A DNA stretch of 64,000 bases from Pelagerythrobacter marinus (GCF_009827515.1 NZ_WTYO01000002.1:496001-560000); one strand, 5' to 3'. Shown: positions 18,900 through 26,937, counted from the stretch's first letter. Made by a program: numbers and translations. Notes: generated from the letters alone by a model not told the origin.

Positions 18900-19361
18900 A
18901 TGCGGCGCATGGAGCGATTTCGCGAGCCGCCCTCCGCTGCGGAGATGGAACGCATGGCCGGCGCCGTCGTCGCGGGCCTGCCGGAGGAATTCCGCGAGCC
19001 GATGCGCGCGGTCGTGGTGCGGGTGGAGGAGTTTGCCACCCGCGAACAGCTCGATTCGGTCGGCATTCGCAGCAAGTGGGACCTGACCGGCCTCTACGAA
19101 GGCCGCCCGCTGGACGAACAGTCGATCTGGGACCCGGGCGACCTGCCCCCGGTCATCAGCCTGTTCCGCCAGCCGCTGGTGCGCGAATGGCGCGAGACCG
19201 GGGTCGATTTCGGCGACCTCGTGCGCCACGTCGTGATCCACGAGGCCGGCCACCACTTCGGCTTTTCCGACGAGGAAATGCACTGGCTGGAAGAAAACGC
19301 GGGCGACGCGCATGTTCGGCCAAGCTCGACAGCTACCGGGGCGGAAGGCGAAGGGGCCTAG
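18900..19361 (+). CDS. Zincin-type metallopeptidase (minimal)
   Basis: A 153-residue protein with the zinc-protease motif HEAGHHFGFSDEEM near residues 115-128, matching the small bacterial zincin-like metallopeptidase family. Most of the protein is the catalytic domain and no signal peptide is seen, so it is probably cytoplasmic. The ATG at 18900 or the one at 18909 (MERF) may be used. The stop overlaps the convergent PilZ gene by 4 bp. The final 15 residues after the motif are Gly/Ala/Thr-rich and may be unconserved. Substrate unknown. Confidence 0.82.
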   Translation: MRRMERFREPPSAAEMERMAGAVVAGLPEEFREPMRAVVVRVEEFATREQLDSVGIRSKWDLTGLYEGRPLDEQSIWDPGDLPPVISLFRQPLVREWRETGVDFGDLVRHVVIHEAGHHFGFSDEEMHWLEENAGDAHVRPSSTATGAEGEGA

Positions 19362-19669
19362 CCTTCGCCGGCCAGCTGGCTGCGAATGTGGTCGAGCACC
19401 GGGCCGTAGATCGGGTCGTCGAATTCCACCCCCACCGTCTGCCCCTGCGACCAGCGGACGACCGCGATGATCGGGCCGATCGGGCCGATACGGATGGAAA
19501 TGCGCGTGCCGGCCGTCAGCGATCCGAACTTGTCGTAGAAACGACAGCCGTGCTCGGAAAGGTCGAGCACGCGGATGTCCTTGGGCACGCCGCGACCCGT
19601 CCGGTAACGGCCTTCCACCGTTACGCCGTGCCGTTCCTCGCGGCGAATTTCGCCATCCCTTTCGGACAT
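19358..19669 (-). CDS. PilZ domain protein (c-di-GMP receptor)
   Basis: A single PilZ domain of about 103 residues. The c-di-GMP-binding signatures RREER (near the N terminus) and DLSEHGCRF are intact, so binding is likely; such stand-alone domains act by binding a partner. The start is set at MSERDGE because it puts the arginine motif at the usual place; an ATG at 19732 would add 21 residues and run towards the metE operator. There is no partner gene next to it; an EAL protein lies far away at 48,702. Confidence 0.85.
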   Translation of the reverse strand: MSERDGEIRREERHGVTVEGRYRTGRGVPKDIRVLDLSEHGCRFYDKFGSLTAGTRISIRIGPIGPIIAVVRWSQGQTVGVEFDDPIYGPVLDHIRSQLAGEG

Positions 19670-19752
19670 TTGCCGATTGTGCGCCCTGCCCGCTGCGGTG
19701 GCAACCTCGATTTCGTTCCGCACGACCGACATCAAGACATGCCGACATCAAG

Positions 19753-19783
19753 ACATAAAGAACTCTTTATATTGCACTTGACA
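19753..19783 (+). promoter_or_regulatory. metE operator and promoter candidate
   Basis: ACATAAAG and CTTTATAT with a 4-bp spacer (19753-19772) match the ahcY palindrome with one changed base. A consensus -35 (TTGACA, 19778-19783) follows directly, so a repressor here would block metE transcription. A clear -10 was not seen. A 15-bp direct repeat, CCGACATCAAGACAT at 19726-19740 and again at 19742-19756, runs into the box. Confidence 0.55.
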
Positions 19784-19813
19784 CGGCGATGCCCGTCGGC
19801 TCTTGTCCGCGCT

Positions 19814-20020
19814 GTCGAGGTTCCCCGCCCGCGGCCCGTGCCGCGCGGTGGGGCTAAGACGGGAAGCCGGTGACATTCCTCCGCGAATGGAATCCGGCGC
19901 TGCCCCCGCAACTGTGAGCGGCGAGCGGCAGCCCCACCAAGCCACTGGACCTGCCCCGTGCAGGGCCGGGAAGGCCGGGGCCGGCGCGACGACCCGCGAG
20001 CCAGGAGACCTGCCTGCGAC
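19814..20020 (+). ncRNA. Cobalamin (B12) riboswitch of metE
   Basis: Conserved blocks on the plus strand: GGGAAGCCGGTGA (19861-19873), GAATGGAATCCGGCGCTGCCCCCGC, AACTGTGAGC, GCCACTGG, GGGAAGGC and GCGAGCCAGGAGACCTGCC (19996-20014). A B12 riboswitch before B12-independent methionine synthase is the textbook arrangement: with cobalamin present, metE is shut off in favour of MetH. Confidence 0.95.
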
Positions 20021-20386
20021 GCGATAACGTTCTCCGGACGGGGGTTCCTCCGGCGGACGCGCAAGGTGCGGCGCCCCTGCCCCGGGGTGCGCCGCGCCGC
20101 CCCCTGCGCGCCCGCCGACCGGCCCTTCGTCCCCCGATGCGAAAGGTGCGCGGACAATGCCGACCACGACGATTTCCCCCATCGCGCCCCTGCCGGTTCG
20201 CGCGACCTTGCCGGCACGCAGGACCCTGCCCCTCCGGATGGCCCCGCCCGGCCGAACGCTCCCGCCGGGCCGAATGACCAGGCGCGCCGGGTCTTCCTGA
20301 CGCGGCGCGCGCCCCAGCGACCAACCGATCCATCTTGTTTCACCAGCAACGGCCGGGGCTACGCGCGCGGCCGGAGGAGACGATTC
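20021..20386 (+). other. Long leader between riboswitch and metE, with a possible 47-codon ORF
   Basis: 366 bp of very GC-rich sequence without a recognised gene. An ATG at 20157 opens a 47-codon frame ending at 20300 (N terminus MPTTTISPIAP, then Arg/Pro-rich). It has only a weak GGTG-type site upstream. It might be a leader peptide, or simply open by GC bias. The metE Shine-Dalgarno (GGAGGAGA) is at 20373-20380. No U-rich terminator was seen, so the riboswitch may act on translation. Confidence 0.35.
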
Positions 20387-22675
20387 ATGCCTGTCACGAC
20401 CGCCAATCTCGGCTTTCCCCGCATCGGCCCGCGCCGCGAGCTCAAGAAGGCGCTGGAAGCCTTCTGGGCCGGCCGGATCGACGAGGGCGCGCTGCGCGAC
20501 ACCGCGCGCAGGCTGCGTGCCGCGAACTGGGCGCGCCAGCGCGACGCGGGGATCGACGTGATACCCAGCAACGATTTCTCGCTCTACGACCAGGTGCTCG
20601 ACACCAGCGTCATGCTCGGCGCGATCCCCGCGCCCTATCGCGCCCTCGGGCCGCAGGATTCGCTGGCGGTCTATTTCGCAATGGCGCGCGGCACCCGTTC
20701 CGATCAGGGCGGCGACCTGCCCGCGCAGGAAATGACCAAGTGGTTCGACACCAATTACCACTTCGTGGTCCCCGAGGTCGGGCCGGACCAGGATTTCACC
20801 CTCTGCGCCGCCAAGCCGCTGGGCGAATTCGCCGAGGCACTGGCGCTCGGCCACCGCACCCGGCCGGTGCTGCTCGGCCCGGTGACCTGGCTGCTGCTGG
20901 CCAAGTCGAACCAGGCGGGCTTCGATCCGCTCACCCTGCTGCCCGCGATCCTGCCGCTCTATCGCGAGCTGCTGTCGCGGCTGCGCGCGGCCGGCGCGCA
21001 ATGGGTGCAGATCGACGAGCCGGCGCTGGTCCTCGATCTCGACGAGCGCGCGCGGTCGGCCCTGCGCACCGCCTATGCCGCGCTGTGCGGCCCCGATAGC
21101 CCGCGGATCATGCTCGCGACATATTTCGGCGGGCTGGCGGACAACCGCGAACTGGCCCTGTCGCTGCCGGTGGACGGGCTTCACCTCGATCTGGTGCGCG
21201 CGCCCGAACAGCTCGAACCGGTGCTCGACGGCGCGCGCGAAGACCTCGTCGTCTCGGCCGGGGCGATCGACGGGCGCAACGTGTGGAAATGCGACCTGGC
21301 GGCCCTGCTCGACCGGCTCGGCCCGGCGGCACGGGCGCGGCGCGAGATCCAGCTTGCCCCTTCCTGCTCGCTGCTCCACGCGCCGATCGACCTGGCGCTC
21401 GAGACCGAGCTCGACCCCCAATTGGCCGAATGGCTCGCCTTCGCGGTGCAGAAGCTGGAGGAACTGGCGCTGCTGCGCCTCGGGCTCGAACATGGCCCTT
21501 ACGTCATCGCCGACGAACTGGCGGCCAATGCCGATGCCATCGCCGCGCGCCGCGGCTCCGCGCTGACCAACGATCCCGCGGTGCGCGCGCGGGTCGCCGA
21601 GGTCGCGCCCGACTGGACCCGGCGCGCACTGCCGGTGGAGCGGCGGCTGGCGCGCCAGCGCGAGCGCCTGCGCCTTCCCTCGCTGCCGACCACGACGATC
21701 GGCTCGTTCCCCCAGACCGAAGCGGTCCGCAAGGCCCGCGCCGAACACCGCAAGGGCACGCTCGACCAGGCGGGTTACGACGCCTTCCTGCGGGCCGAGA
21801 CCGAGCGGGCGATCCGCCGGCAGGAAAGCCTCGGCCTCGACGTTCTGGTGCACGGCGAGTTCGAGCGCAACGACATGGTCCAGTACTTCGGCGAACGCCT
21901 CTCGGGCTTCGCCTTCACCCGCGCCGGATGGGTCCAGAGCTACGGCTCGCGCTGCGTGCGGCCGCCGATCCTCTACGGCGACGTGGCACGGCCCCGGGCG
22001 ATGACGGTGAACTGGTGGCGCCATGCCCAGGGCCTGACCGAACGGCCGGTGAAGGGAATGCTGACCGGCCCGGTCACGATCCTGCAATGGTCGTTCGTTC
22101 GCGACGACCAGCCGCGCGCCGAAACCTGCCGCCAGATCGCGCTGGCGATCAGGGACGAGGTGGCCGACCTGGAGAAGGCCGGCGCGCGGATCGTCCAGAT
22201 CGACGAGGCCGCCCTGCGCGAAGGGCTGCCCCTGCGGCGCGCGGACTGGAACGACTATCTCGGCTGGGCGGTCGCGTGCTTCCGCCTGGCCGCCGCGGTC
22301 GCTGCGCCCGAGACGCAGATCCACACCCATATGTGCTATTCGGAGTTCAACGACATCATCGATGCGATCGGCGCGATGGATGCCGACGTGATCTCGATCG
22401 AGACGGCGCGCTCGAAGATGGAACTGCTCGATGCCTTCGCCACCTGCCGCTACCCCGCGCAGATCGGCCCCGGGGTCTACGACATCCATTCGCCCCGCGT
22501 CCCCTCGACCGATGAAATGCGCGCGCTGCTGGTGAAGGCGCGCGGCGCGTTCGACCCGGGGCAGCTGTGGGTCAACCCCGATTGCGGGCTGAAGACGCGC
22601 CGGTGGGAAGATGTCGAGCCGGCGCTGGCCAACATGGTCGCCGCCGCGCGGCTGGTGCGCGCCGAAACCGGTTGA
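20387..22675 (+). CDS. metE: Cobalamin-independent methionine synthase
   Basis: A 762-residue zinc enzyme that transfers a methyl group from 5-methyltetrahydropteroyl-triglutamate to homocysteine. The N terminus MPVTTANLGFPRIGPRREL is typical; the C-terminal barrel has TTTIGSFPQT, the zinc ligands in HTHMCYSEF, IETARS and the final cysteine in NPDCGLKTR. Length is normal. Control is double: an ahcY-like palindrome at the promoter and a B12 riboswitch in the leader. With ahcY it covers two steps of the methyl cycle. The presence of both a B12 riboswitch and metE implies that a B12-dependent MetH exists elsewhere. Confidence 0.98.
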   Translation: MPVTTANLGFPRIGPRRELKKALEAFWAGRIDEGALRDTARRLRAANWARQRDAGIDVIPSNDFSLYDQVLDTSVMLGAIPAPYRALGPQDSLAVYFAMARGTRSDQGGDLPAQEMTKWFDTNYHFVVPEVGPDQDFTLCAAKPLGEFAEALALGHRTRPVLLGPVTWLLLAKSNQAGFDPLTLLPAILPLYRELLSRLRAAGAQWVQIDEPALVLDLDERARSALRTAYAALCGPDSPRIMLATYFGGLADNRELALSLPVDGLHLDLVRAPEQLEPVLDGAREDLVVSAGAIDGRNVWKCDLAALLDRLGPAARARREIQLAPSCSLLHAPIDLALETELDPQLAEWLAFAVQKLEELALLRLGLEHGPYVIADELAANADAIAARRGSALTNDPAVRARVAEVAPDWTRRALPVERRLARQRERLRLPSLPTTTIGSFPQTEAVRKARAEHRKGTLDQAGYDAFLRAETERAIRRQESLGLDVLVHGEFERNDMVQYFGERLSGFAFTRAGWVQSYGSRCVRPPILYGDVARPRAMTVNWWRHAQGLTERPVKGMLTGPVTILQWSFVRDDQPRAETCRQIALAIRDEVADLEKAGARIVQIDEAALREGLPLRRADWNDYLGWAVACFRLAAAVAAPETQIHTHMCYSEFNDIIDAIGAMDADVISIETARSKMELLDAFATCRYPAQIGPGVYDIHSPRVPSTDEMRALLVKARGAFDPGQLWVNPDCGLKTRRWEDVEPALANMVAAARLVRAETG

Positions 22676-22774
22676 AGCCCGGGCCGGCAGGCGAAAGGGC
22701 GGCGCAGGGCGGGCGGCAGCGTGCTGGCAACCCCTGCCCTCGCCGCTTCCCCTACCGGGCCGGCGCGCGGCGGG

Positions 22775-23188
22775 TCAGCTGACGCCGGTCGCCATGTGCC
22801 GCATGAGCCGGCGGGCGGCGGACCAGATCGCGTGGCGCGCGCCGGCGCCGATCATGTCGCGCACGAAATCGTCGAACCGCGCGCGCTCGCCCCGCGCCGC
22901 GGCGGTCAGGAGATCGACCAGCAGCATCTCGTCGTAGCTGAAGGCGGACTGGCACGGCGGGTTCAGCACGATCCGCTCGGGCCAGGCGTGCCCGGCCTCG
23001 TCCATGAAGACGTGGAAACTGTGCACGGCGCAGAAGGAGCCGAGGTGGCTCGCCAACCGGCGATGCGAGTAATCGCCCACCCGCCGCGCGACATGGGTGT
23101 AGCGCATCGCGCAGACCAGCCGCGCGTGGAGCGGGGTGACCGCCCTGAGATCGGGCGTGCGTGTCAGCTGCGCCAGGTCAAAGGCCAT
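22775..23188 (-). CDS. Uncharacterised protein B of Fur-box gene pair
   Basis: A 137-residue protein I do not recognise. It is mostly helical and rich in Arg, His and Ala. Conserved-looking elements are RLVCAMRYTHVARR, HLGSFCAVHSFHVFMDEAGH and NPPCQSAFSYDEM, with three cysteines and several histidines that could bind metal or heme. No signal peptide or membrane segment is visible. The ATG at 23188 overlaps the end of the upstream gene by 11 bp, so the two are translationally coupled. A Fur-like box before the pair suggests expression under iron limitation. Confidence 0.7.
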   Translation of the reverse strand: MAFDLAQLTRTPDLRAVTPLHARLVCAMRYTHVARRVGDYSHRRLASHLGSFCAVHSFHVFMDEAGHAWPERIVLNPPCQSAFSYDEMLLVDLLTAAARGERARFDDFVRDMIGAGARHAIWSAARRLMRHMATGVS

Positions 23189-23645
23189 GGTGCGCCTCCC
23201 GCGCAACGCCGCGCGTGCCGAACGGGCACCCGCCGCGCCCCGCGTCCGCCGCGGCGGGCAGGCCCGCGCCTTCGGCGATCGAGAAAGCGCGGCGCACGAC
23301 CATCGCCGCCCAGCAGATCGCCCCCGGCAGCCCGTGCGGGACCTGCCGGATCGTCGCCCCGCCGTGCAGGGCGGGCGCCAGCGACACGATGCCGAGCAGC
23401 GCGCGCTCGTCGGCCGAAAGCCGCGCGCTGCAGCTGCGCTCCGCCTGCAATGCCCGCCCCAGGTGGGCCTCGACCAGTTCGAACAGGCTGGCGCAGGCCG
23501 GCGCGGTCTCGTCCGGAAGGCCCAGCGGTACGACGATCTCGCGCATTCGGTGCAGCCCGCCGCGGCCGGCGCTGCGCGCGGCGGCCCAGGCGCGGAACAA
23601 CCGCACGATCAGCCCCTGCGCAAATCTCTCTCGTCCCGATGCCAT
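23178..23645 (-). CDS. Uncharacterised protein A of Fur-box gene pair
   Basis: A 155-residue protein, not recognised with confidence; the segment RLSADERALLGIV vaguely recalls the small DUF6628-type proteins of sphingomonads. It is helical and has cysteines in APACASLF, ERSCSARL, GAICWAAM and GGCPFG. ATG 23645 is preferred because AGTGGGTG stands just upstream; an in-frame GTG at 23654 would add three residues. It overlaps gene B by 11 bp. The upstream Fur-like box (23668-23685) places it in the iron-starvation response, by inference. Confidence 0.65.
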   Translation of the reverse strand: MASGRERFAQGLIVRLFRAWAAARSAGRGGLHRMREIVVPLGLPDETAPACASLFELVEAHLGRALQAERSCSARLSADERALLGIVSLAPALHGGATIRQVPHGLPGAICWAAMVVRRAFSIAEGAGLPAAADAGRGGCPFGTRGVAREAHHGL

Positions 23646-23667
23646 GCTGTTCACCCACTTGCTTAGT

Positions 23668-23685
23668 TGCGAGTGATTTTCATTA
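23668..23685 (-). promoter_or_regulatory. Fur-like operator
   Basis: Read on the minus strand the site is TAATGAAAATCACTCGCA. Its core AATGAAAATCACT matches 11 of 13 bases of the Fur half-site pair AATGATAATCATT. It is 23 bp upstream of the ATG of gene A, where a repressor would block the promoter. It is an AT-rich island in GC-rich DNA. Confidence 0.6.
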
Positions 23686-23747
23686 GCGAGAAACGGGGCG
23701 CCGGGTCAACGGCTATCTGCAGGCGGGCCGCGCGGCCGCGCGCGGCG

Positions 23748-24458
23748 TCAGGCGAGCTTGGGCGGCAGTGCGAAGAGCGACGCGAATTCGAGCGCGAGCG
23801 CGCGATCCCCCTCAATCGCCAGCCCGGCATCGCGCTCGAGATCTTCCCACGGCACACCCGCGTAGAGCCCGGCCGCGACGACGGCGGCGTCGGGCGCGCG
23901 GAACAGGGCATCGACCCCGTCCGCGCCGTCCCCGACCGCCTGGTCGCGACGGATCGGCAGTTCGCCTTCGCGCGGCTCGGCCACGAAGCGATCGCCCCCG
24001 ATCGCGAAGCCGACAGCACCGGCGACCCCGCCCACGCGCGACTTGTCCACCATCGTGCGCAGCGATAGCATCAGCGACACCGCGGACAGCGGCAGGCGCG
24101 GATCGTGCGCGCTCGACTGCGCGGCCCAGCGCCCGGCCTCCTGGATCAGCGGCTCGGCCGCGTAACCCCAGCGCGTGAGTTCATAGACCTGCGCCTTGCC
24201 CGGCGGGGGAAGCTGGCGCTTCTCCAGCACGCTCGCTTCTTCCAGCGAGGCGAGCCGTTCGGTCAGCACTTTCGCGCTGATCCCCGGCAGGCTGGCGCGA
24301 ATGTCGGAAAAGCGCAGCGGGCCGAACATCAGCTCGCGCACGATCAGCAGCGACCAGCGCTCGCCCACCAGCTCCATCGCGAAGGCCGTGCCGCAGGCAT
24401 CGCGATACCACTTTCCGTGAATTGCCTGATTTTCCTTGGTTTCTTTTTGTAACTTCAT
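23748..24458 (-). CDS. HxlR-type transcriptional regulator
   Basis: A 236-residue regulator. Residues about 17-110 are a winged helix of the HxlR family (KWYRDACGTAFAMELVGERW, then LMFGPLRFSDIRASLPGIS and the wing YELTRWG). The conserved N-terminal cysteine of the family is present in RDACG and may sense thiol-reactive compounds, as in YodB/HypR. The C-terminal ~110 residues are an extra domain, sterol-carrier-like in length, that may bind a hydrophobic ligand. It is divergent from a VOC gene, with direct repeats between them. It probably represses itself and the VOC gene, perhaps also the detoxification genes beyond. Confidence 0.88.
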   Translation of the reverse strand: MKLQKETKENQAIHGKWYRDACGTAFAMELVGERWSLLIVRELMFGPLRFSDIRASLPGISAKVLTERLASLEEASVLEKRQLPPPGKAQVYELTRWGYAAEPLIQEAGRWAAQSSAHDPRLPLSAVSLMLSLRTMVDKSRVGGVAGAVGFAIGGDRFVAEPREGELPIRRDQAVGDGADGVDALFRAPDAAVVAAGLYAGVPWEDLERDAGLAIEGDRALALEFASLFALPPKLA

Positions 24459-24481
24459 GGTTGCCTTTGGTAACTTATTGG
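24449..24481. promoter_or_regulatory. Direct-repeat operator candidate between HxlR regulator and VOC gene
   Basis: GTAACTTCATGG (24449-24460) and GTAACTTATTGG (24470-24481) repeat with a 21-bp period, two helical turns, on one face of the DNA. The first copy covers the regulator's own ATG. This is the expected place for HxlR autoregulation; binding is inferred. Confidence 0.5.
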
Positions 24482-24529
24482 TCCAGAAAATGCAAGCAGT
24501 GATTCGACACCGAACCGGGAGATGACACC

Positions 24530-24964
24530 GTGAGCCGAATGATCTTCATCAACCTGCCCGTTTCCGATCTCGAACGGTCGAAGGCGTTCTACGAAGCGGT
24601 CGGCTTCCGCAACGAACCGCGCTTCACCAACGACGATGCCGCCTGCATGGTCTGGTCCGACGCGATCAATGTCATGCTGCTGACGCATGGTTTCTGGAAA
24701 ACCTTCACCAGCAAGACGATCCCCGACGCGCAGACGACGGCGCAGGTCCTGCTGGCGCTGAGCCAGGAGAGCACGGCCGATGTCGACGCGATCGTCGCCC
24801 GCGCGACCGCGGCCGGCGGCAGGGCCGATCCCACGCCGCGGCAGGATCACGGCTTCATGTACGGCCGCAGCTTCGAGGATCCCGACGGCCATATCTGGGA
24901 AAACACCTTCATGGACATGGCGGCAATGGACCAGGGCGAACCGATGCCCACCGAGGCGGCCTGA
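24530..24964 (+). CDS. VOC (glyoxalase/bleomycin-resistance fold) protein
   Basis: A 144-residue single-module VOC protein, beginning MIFINLPVSDLERSKAFYEAVGF and ending in DPDGHIWENTFMDM, the typical second metal-ligand strand. Family members are metal-dependent isomerases, dioxygenases or resistance proteins; the substrate is unknown. Start is GTG at 24530 after GGGAGATGACACC; an ATG at 24539 is possible. Divergent from the HxlR regulator. Confidence 0.87.
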   Translation: MSRMIFINLPVSDLERSKAFYEAVGFRNEPRFTNDDAACMVWSDAINVMLLTHGFWKTFTSKTIPDAQTTAQVLLALSQESTADVDAIVARATAAGGRADPTPRQDHGFMYGRSFEDPDGHIWENTFMDMAAMDQGEPMPTEAA

Positions 24965-24981
24965 CGCGCCGCAATACCCGC

Positions 24982-25064
24982 AGATGGCTCTGTAACGGAG
25001 CCATCTCGCCACGCGACCGAGCGATCGCCTGCTAGGCCCTCTCCCAAAAGGCTGCAGGCGATCG
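24982..25064 (+). repeat. Two successive inverted repeats before the detoxification operon
   Basis: AGATGGCTC (24982-24990) pairs with GAGCCATCT (24998-25006) across a 7-nt loop. Then CGATCGCCTGC (25022-25032) pairs with GCAGGCGATCG (25054-25064). Neither has a T-run. They may end the VOC transcript, or structure the leader of the GST-led operon that starts at 25098. Confidence 0.45.
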
Positions 25065-25097
25065 TCTCCGTCCTTTCAACAGCGAGAAGGATCGACG

Positions 25098-25808
25098 ATG
25101 CCCCTCAATCCCGATGCCGCGATCACGGTAACCGCCTTCGACTGGGTGCCCGATTTCGCCCGCGGCCTGGTGCGCGATCTTCGCGTGCGCTGGGCGCTCG
25201 AAGAGGCCGGGCTCGACTACCGGGACGAGTACCTGCCCCAGGGGACGCAGAAGCTGCCCCGGCACCGCAGGCGCCAGCCGTTCGGCCAGCTGCCGACTTA
25301 CGAAGACGGCGCGGTCACCCTGTTCGAATCGGGGGCCATCGCGCTCCATATCGCGGACCAGGCCCCCGCTCTCCTGCCCGAAGGCGACAATGCCCGCGCC
25401 CGCGCGGCGCAATGGGTGATCGCCGCGCTCAACACCGTCGAGCCGCCGCTCGGCGACTGGTCCATGGCCACGCTGTTCGAAGCCGACAAGCCCTGGTCCG
25501 CCCCGCGCAAGCCCGCGATCCGCGAACGGATCGACGAACGCCTGGGCGAACTTTCGGCCCGGCTGGGGGACGACGAGTGGCTCGAAGGGCGTTTCTGCGT
25601 CGGCGACCTGACGATGATCGCCGTGCTCCAGCTCGTCAGCGGCGAGCTGGCGGACCTGCTCGAGCGCTACCCCAATCTCGCCGCCTACCGCGCGCGGGGC
25701 GAGGCCCGGCCGGCCTATCGCCGCGCGCTGGAAGACCAGATGGCCGGCTTCACCGGCGCCCCGCCGGCCGAATGGGCCGCCGCCCAGCAAGAGGAAGAGA
25801 TCGCATGA
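25098..25808 (+). CDS. Glutathione S-transferase-family protein
   Basis: A 236-residue two-domain GST: thioredoxin-like N domain (ITVTAFDWVPDFARGLVRDLRVRW, then QLPTYEDG and the glutathione-binding LFESGAIALHIAD) and an all-helical C domain (WLEGRFCVGDLTM). The usual catalytic Ser/Tyr is replaced by the VPDFARG region, so it may be a lyase-type or thiol transferase. It leads the detoxification run; its stop overlaps the next gene (ATGA). Confidence 0.88.
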   Translation: MPLNPDAAITVTAFDWVPDFARGLVRDLRVRWALEEAGLDYRDEYLPQGTQKLPRHRRRQPFGQLPTYEDGAVTLFESGAIALHIADQAPALLPEGDNARARAAQWVIAALNTVEPPLGDWSMATLFEADKPWSAPRKPAIRERIDERLGELSARLGDDEWLEGRFCVGDLTMIAVLQLVSGELADLLERYPNLAAYRARGEARPAYRRALEDQMAGFTGAPPAEWAAAQQEEEIA

Positions 25809-26521
25809 CCTATTTCGAAGGATTTGTTGCCGCGGTGCCGACCGCGAACGAAGATGCCTATGCCGCCCACGCGCGCGAGGCCTTTCCCCTGTTCAGCGAG
25901 TTCGGGGCCACCCGCATGGTCGAGGCCTGGGGCGACGACGTGCCGCGCGGCGAGGTGACCGATTTCTACCGCGCGGTCGCCGCCACCGACGAGGAAACGC
26001 CCGTCTTCTCGTGGTTCGAATATCCGGACCGGGCCGCCCGCGACGCGGCGAACGAGCGGATCGTGAACGACGAGCGGATGCACGCCCTCGGCGAAACCAT
26101 GCCGTTCGATGGCAAGCGCATGATCTTCGGCGGGTTCGCCGCGATCGTGGACGAGCGCGGCGATGGCGCGCCGGCCTATTTCGACGGCATGTTCACCCCC
26201 GTCCCCGCGGCGAACCGGGAAGCCTATGGCGAAATGGCGCGCAAGATGGCCGGCAAGTTCATCGATGCCGGCGCGGTCCGCGTGGTCGAGGCCTGGGGCG
26301 ACGACGTGGCCGAAGGCGAGACGACCGATTTCCGCCGCGCGGTCAGGCTGGAGGACGGCGAAAACGTGGTATTCTCCTACATCGCCTGGCCCGACAAGCA
26401 GACCCGCGACAAGGCATGGGAAGCGCTGATGGCCGATCCCGATATGCAGCCGGGCGAGCACATGCCTTTCGACGGGAAACGCATGTTCTGGGGCGGATTC
26501 CGCCCGATCCTGGACCTCTGA
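25805..26521 (+). CDS. Tandem DUF1428 protein
   Basis: A 238-residue protein made of two copies of the ~118-residue DUF1428 dimeric alpha/beta-barrel domain. Each copy has the pattern FVAAVPTANEDAYA or MFTPVPAANREAYG, then VEAWGDDV, GE-TDFxRAV and MPFDGKRM. DUF1428 is normally a single-domain homodimer, so this fusion makes a covalent pseudo-dimer. Biochemical function is unknown; related genes cluster with VOC and YciI-like proteins. It overlaps the GST gene by 4 bp. Confidence 0.85.
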   Translation: MTYFEGFVAAVPTANEDAYAAHAREAFPLFSEFGATRMVEAWGDDVPRGEVTDFYRAVAATDEETPVFSWFEYPDRAARDAANERIVNDERMHALGETMPFDGKRMIFGGFAAIVDERGDGAPAYFDGMFTPVPAANREAYGEMARKMAGKFIDAGAVRVVEAWGDDVAEGETTDFRRAVRLEDGENVVFSYIAWPDKQTRDKAWEALMADPDMQPGEHMPFDGKRMFWGGFRPILDL

Positions 26522-26568
26522 GAGCCGCGCGACCGCCGGCCGGGCCCGTAAAAAAAGGAGAAAGCGCG

Positions 26569-26934
26569 ATGTACGTGAACGGATTCATCCTGGCCGTGCC
26601 GGAAGCGAACAAGGCCGCTTACAAGCAGGTGGCCGAGAAGTTCTGGGAAATCGTCAGGGACTACGGCGCGAAATCGCAGATCGAGTGCTGGGAAGTCGAC
26701 GTGCCCGACGGCGAGGCGACCGATTTCCGCCGCGCGGTCCAGTGCCGCGAAGGCGAGAAGATCGTTTTCTCCTGGGTCACCTGGGACGACAAGGAAACCG
26801 CCGACGCCAGCCACGACAAGATGATGGCGGACGAGCGGATGGAGGCGTTCTTCGGCGACGGGAGCGACATGCCGTTCGACGGCAAGCGCATGGTCTACGG
26901 CGGTTTCGAACCGCTCGTGTGGAAAGAGGCCTGA
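26569..26934 (+). CDS. DUF1428 protein (single domain)
   Basis: A 121-residue single DUF1428 domain, clearly paralogous to the tandem protein just upstream (VNGFILAVPEANKAAY, CWEVDVPDGEATDFRRAV, MPFDGKRMVYGGF). An AAAAAAGGAG site precedes the ATG. The repeated paralogy suggests local duplication. Function unknown; likely a small-molecule-binding or monooxygenase-like ABM fold. Confidence 0.85.
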   Translation: MYVNGFILAVPEANKAAYKQVAEKFWEIVRDYGAKSQIECWEVDVPDGEATDFRRAVQCREGEKIVFSWVTWDDKETADASHDKMMADERMEAFFGDGSDMPFDGKRMVYGGFEPLVWKEA

Positions 26935-26937
26935 GCG

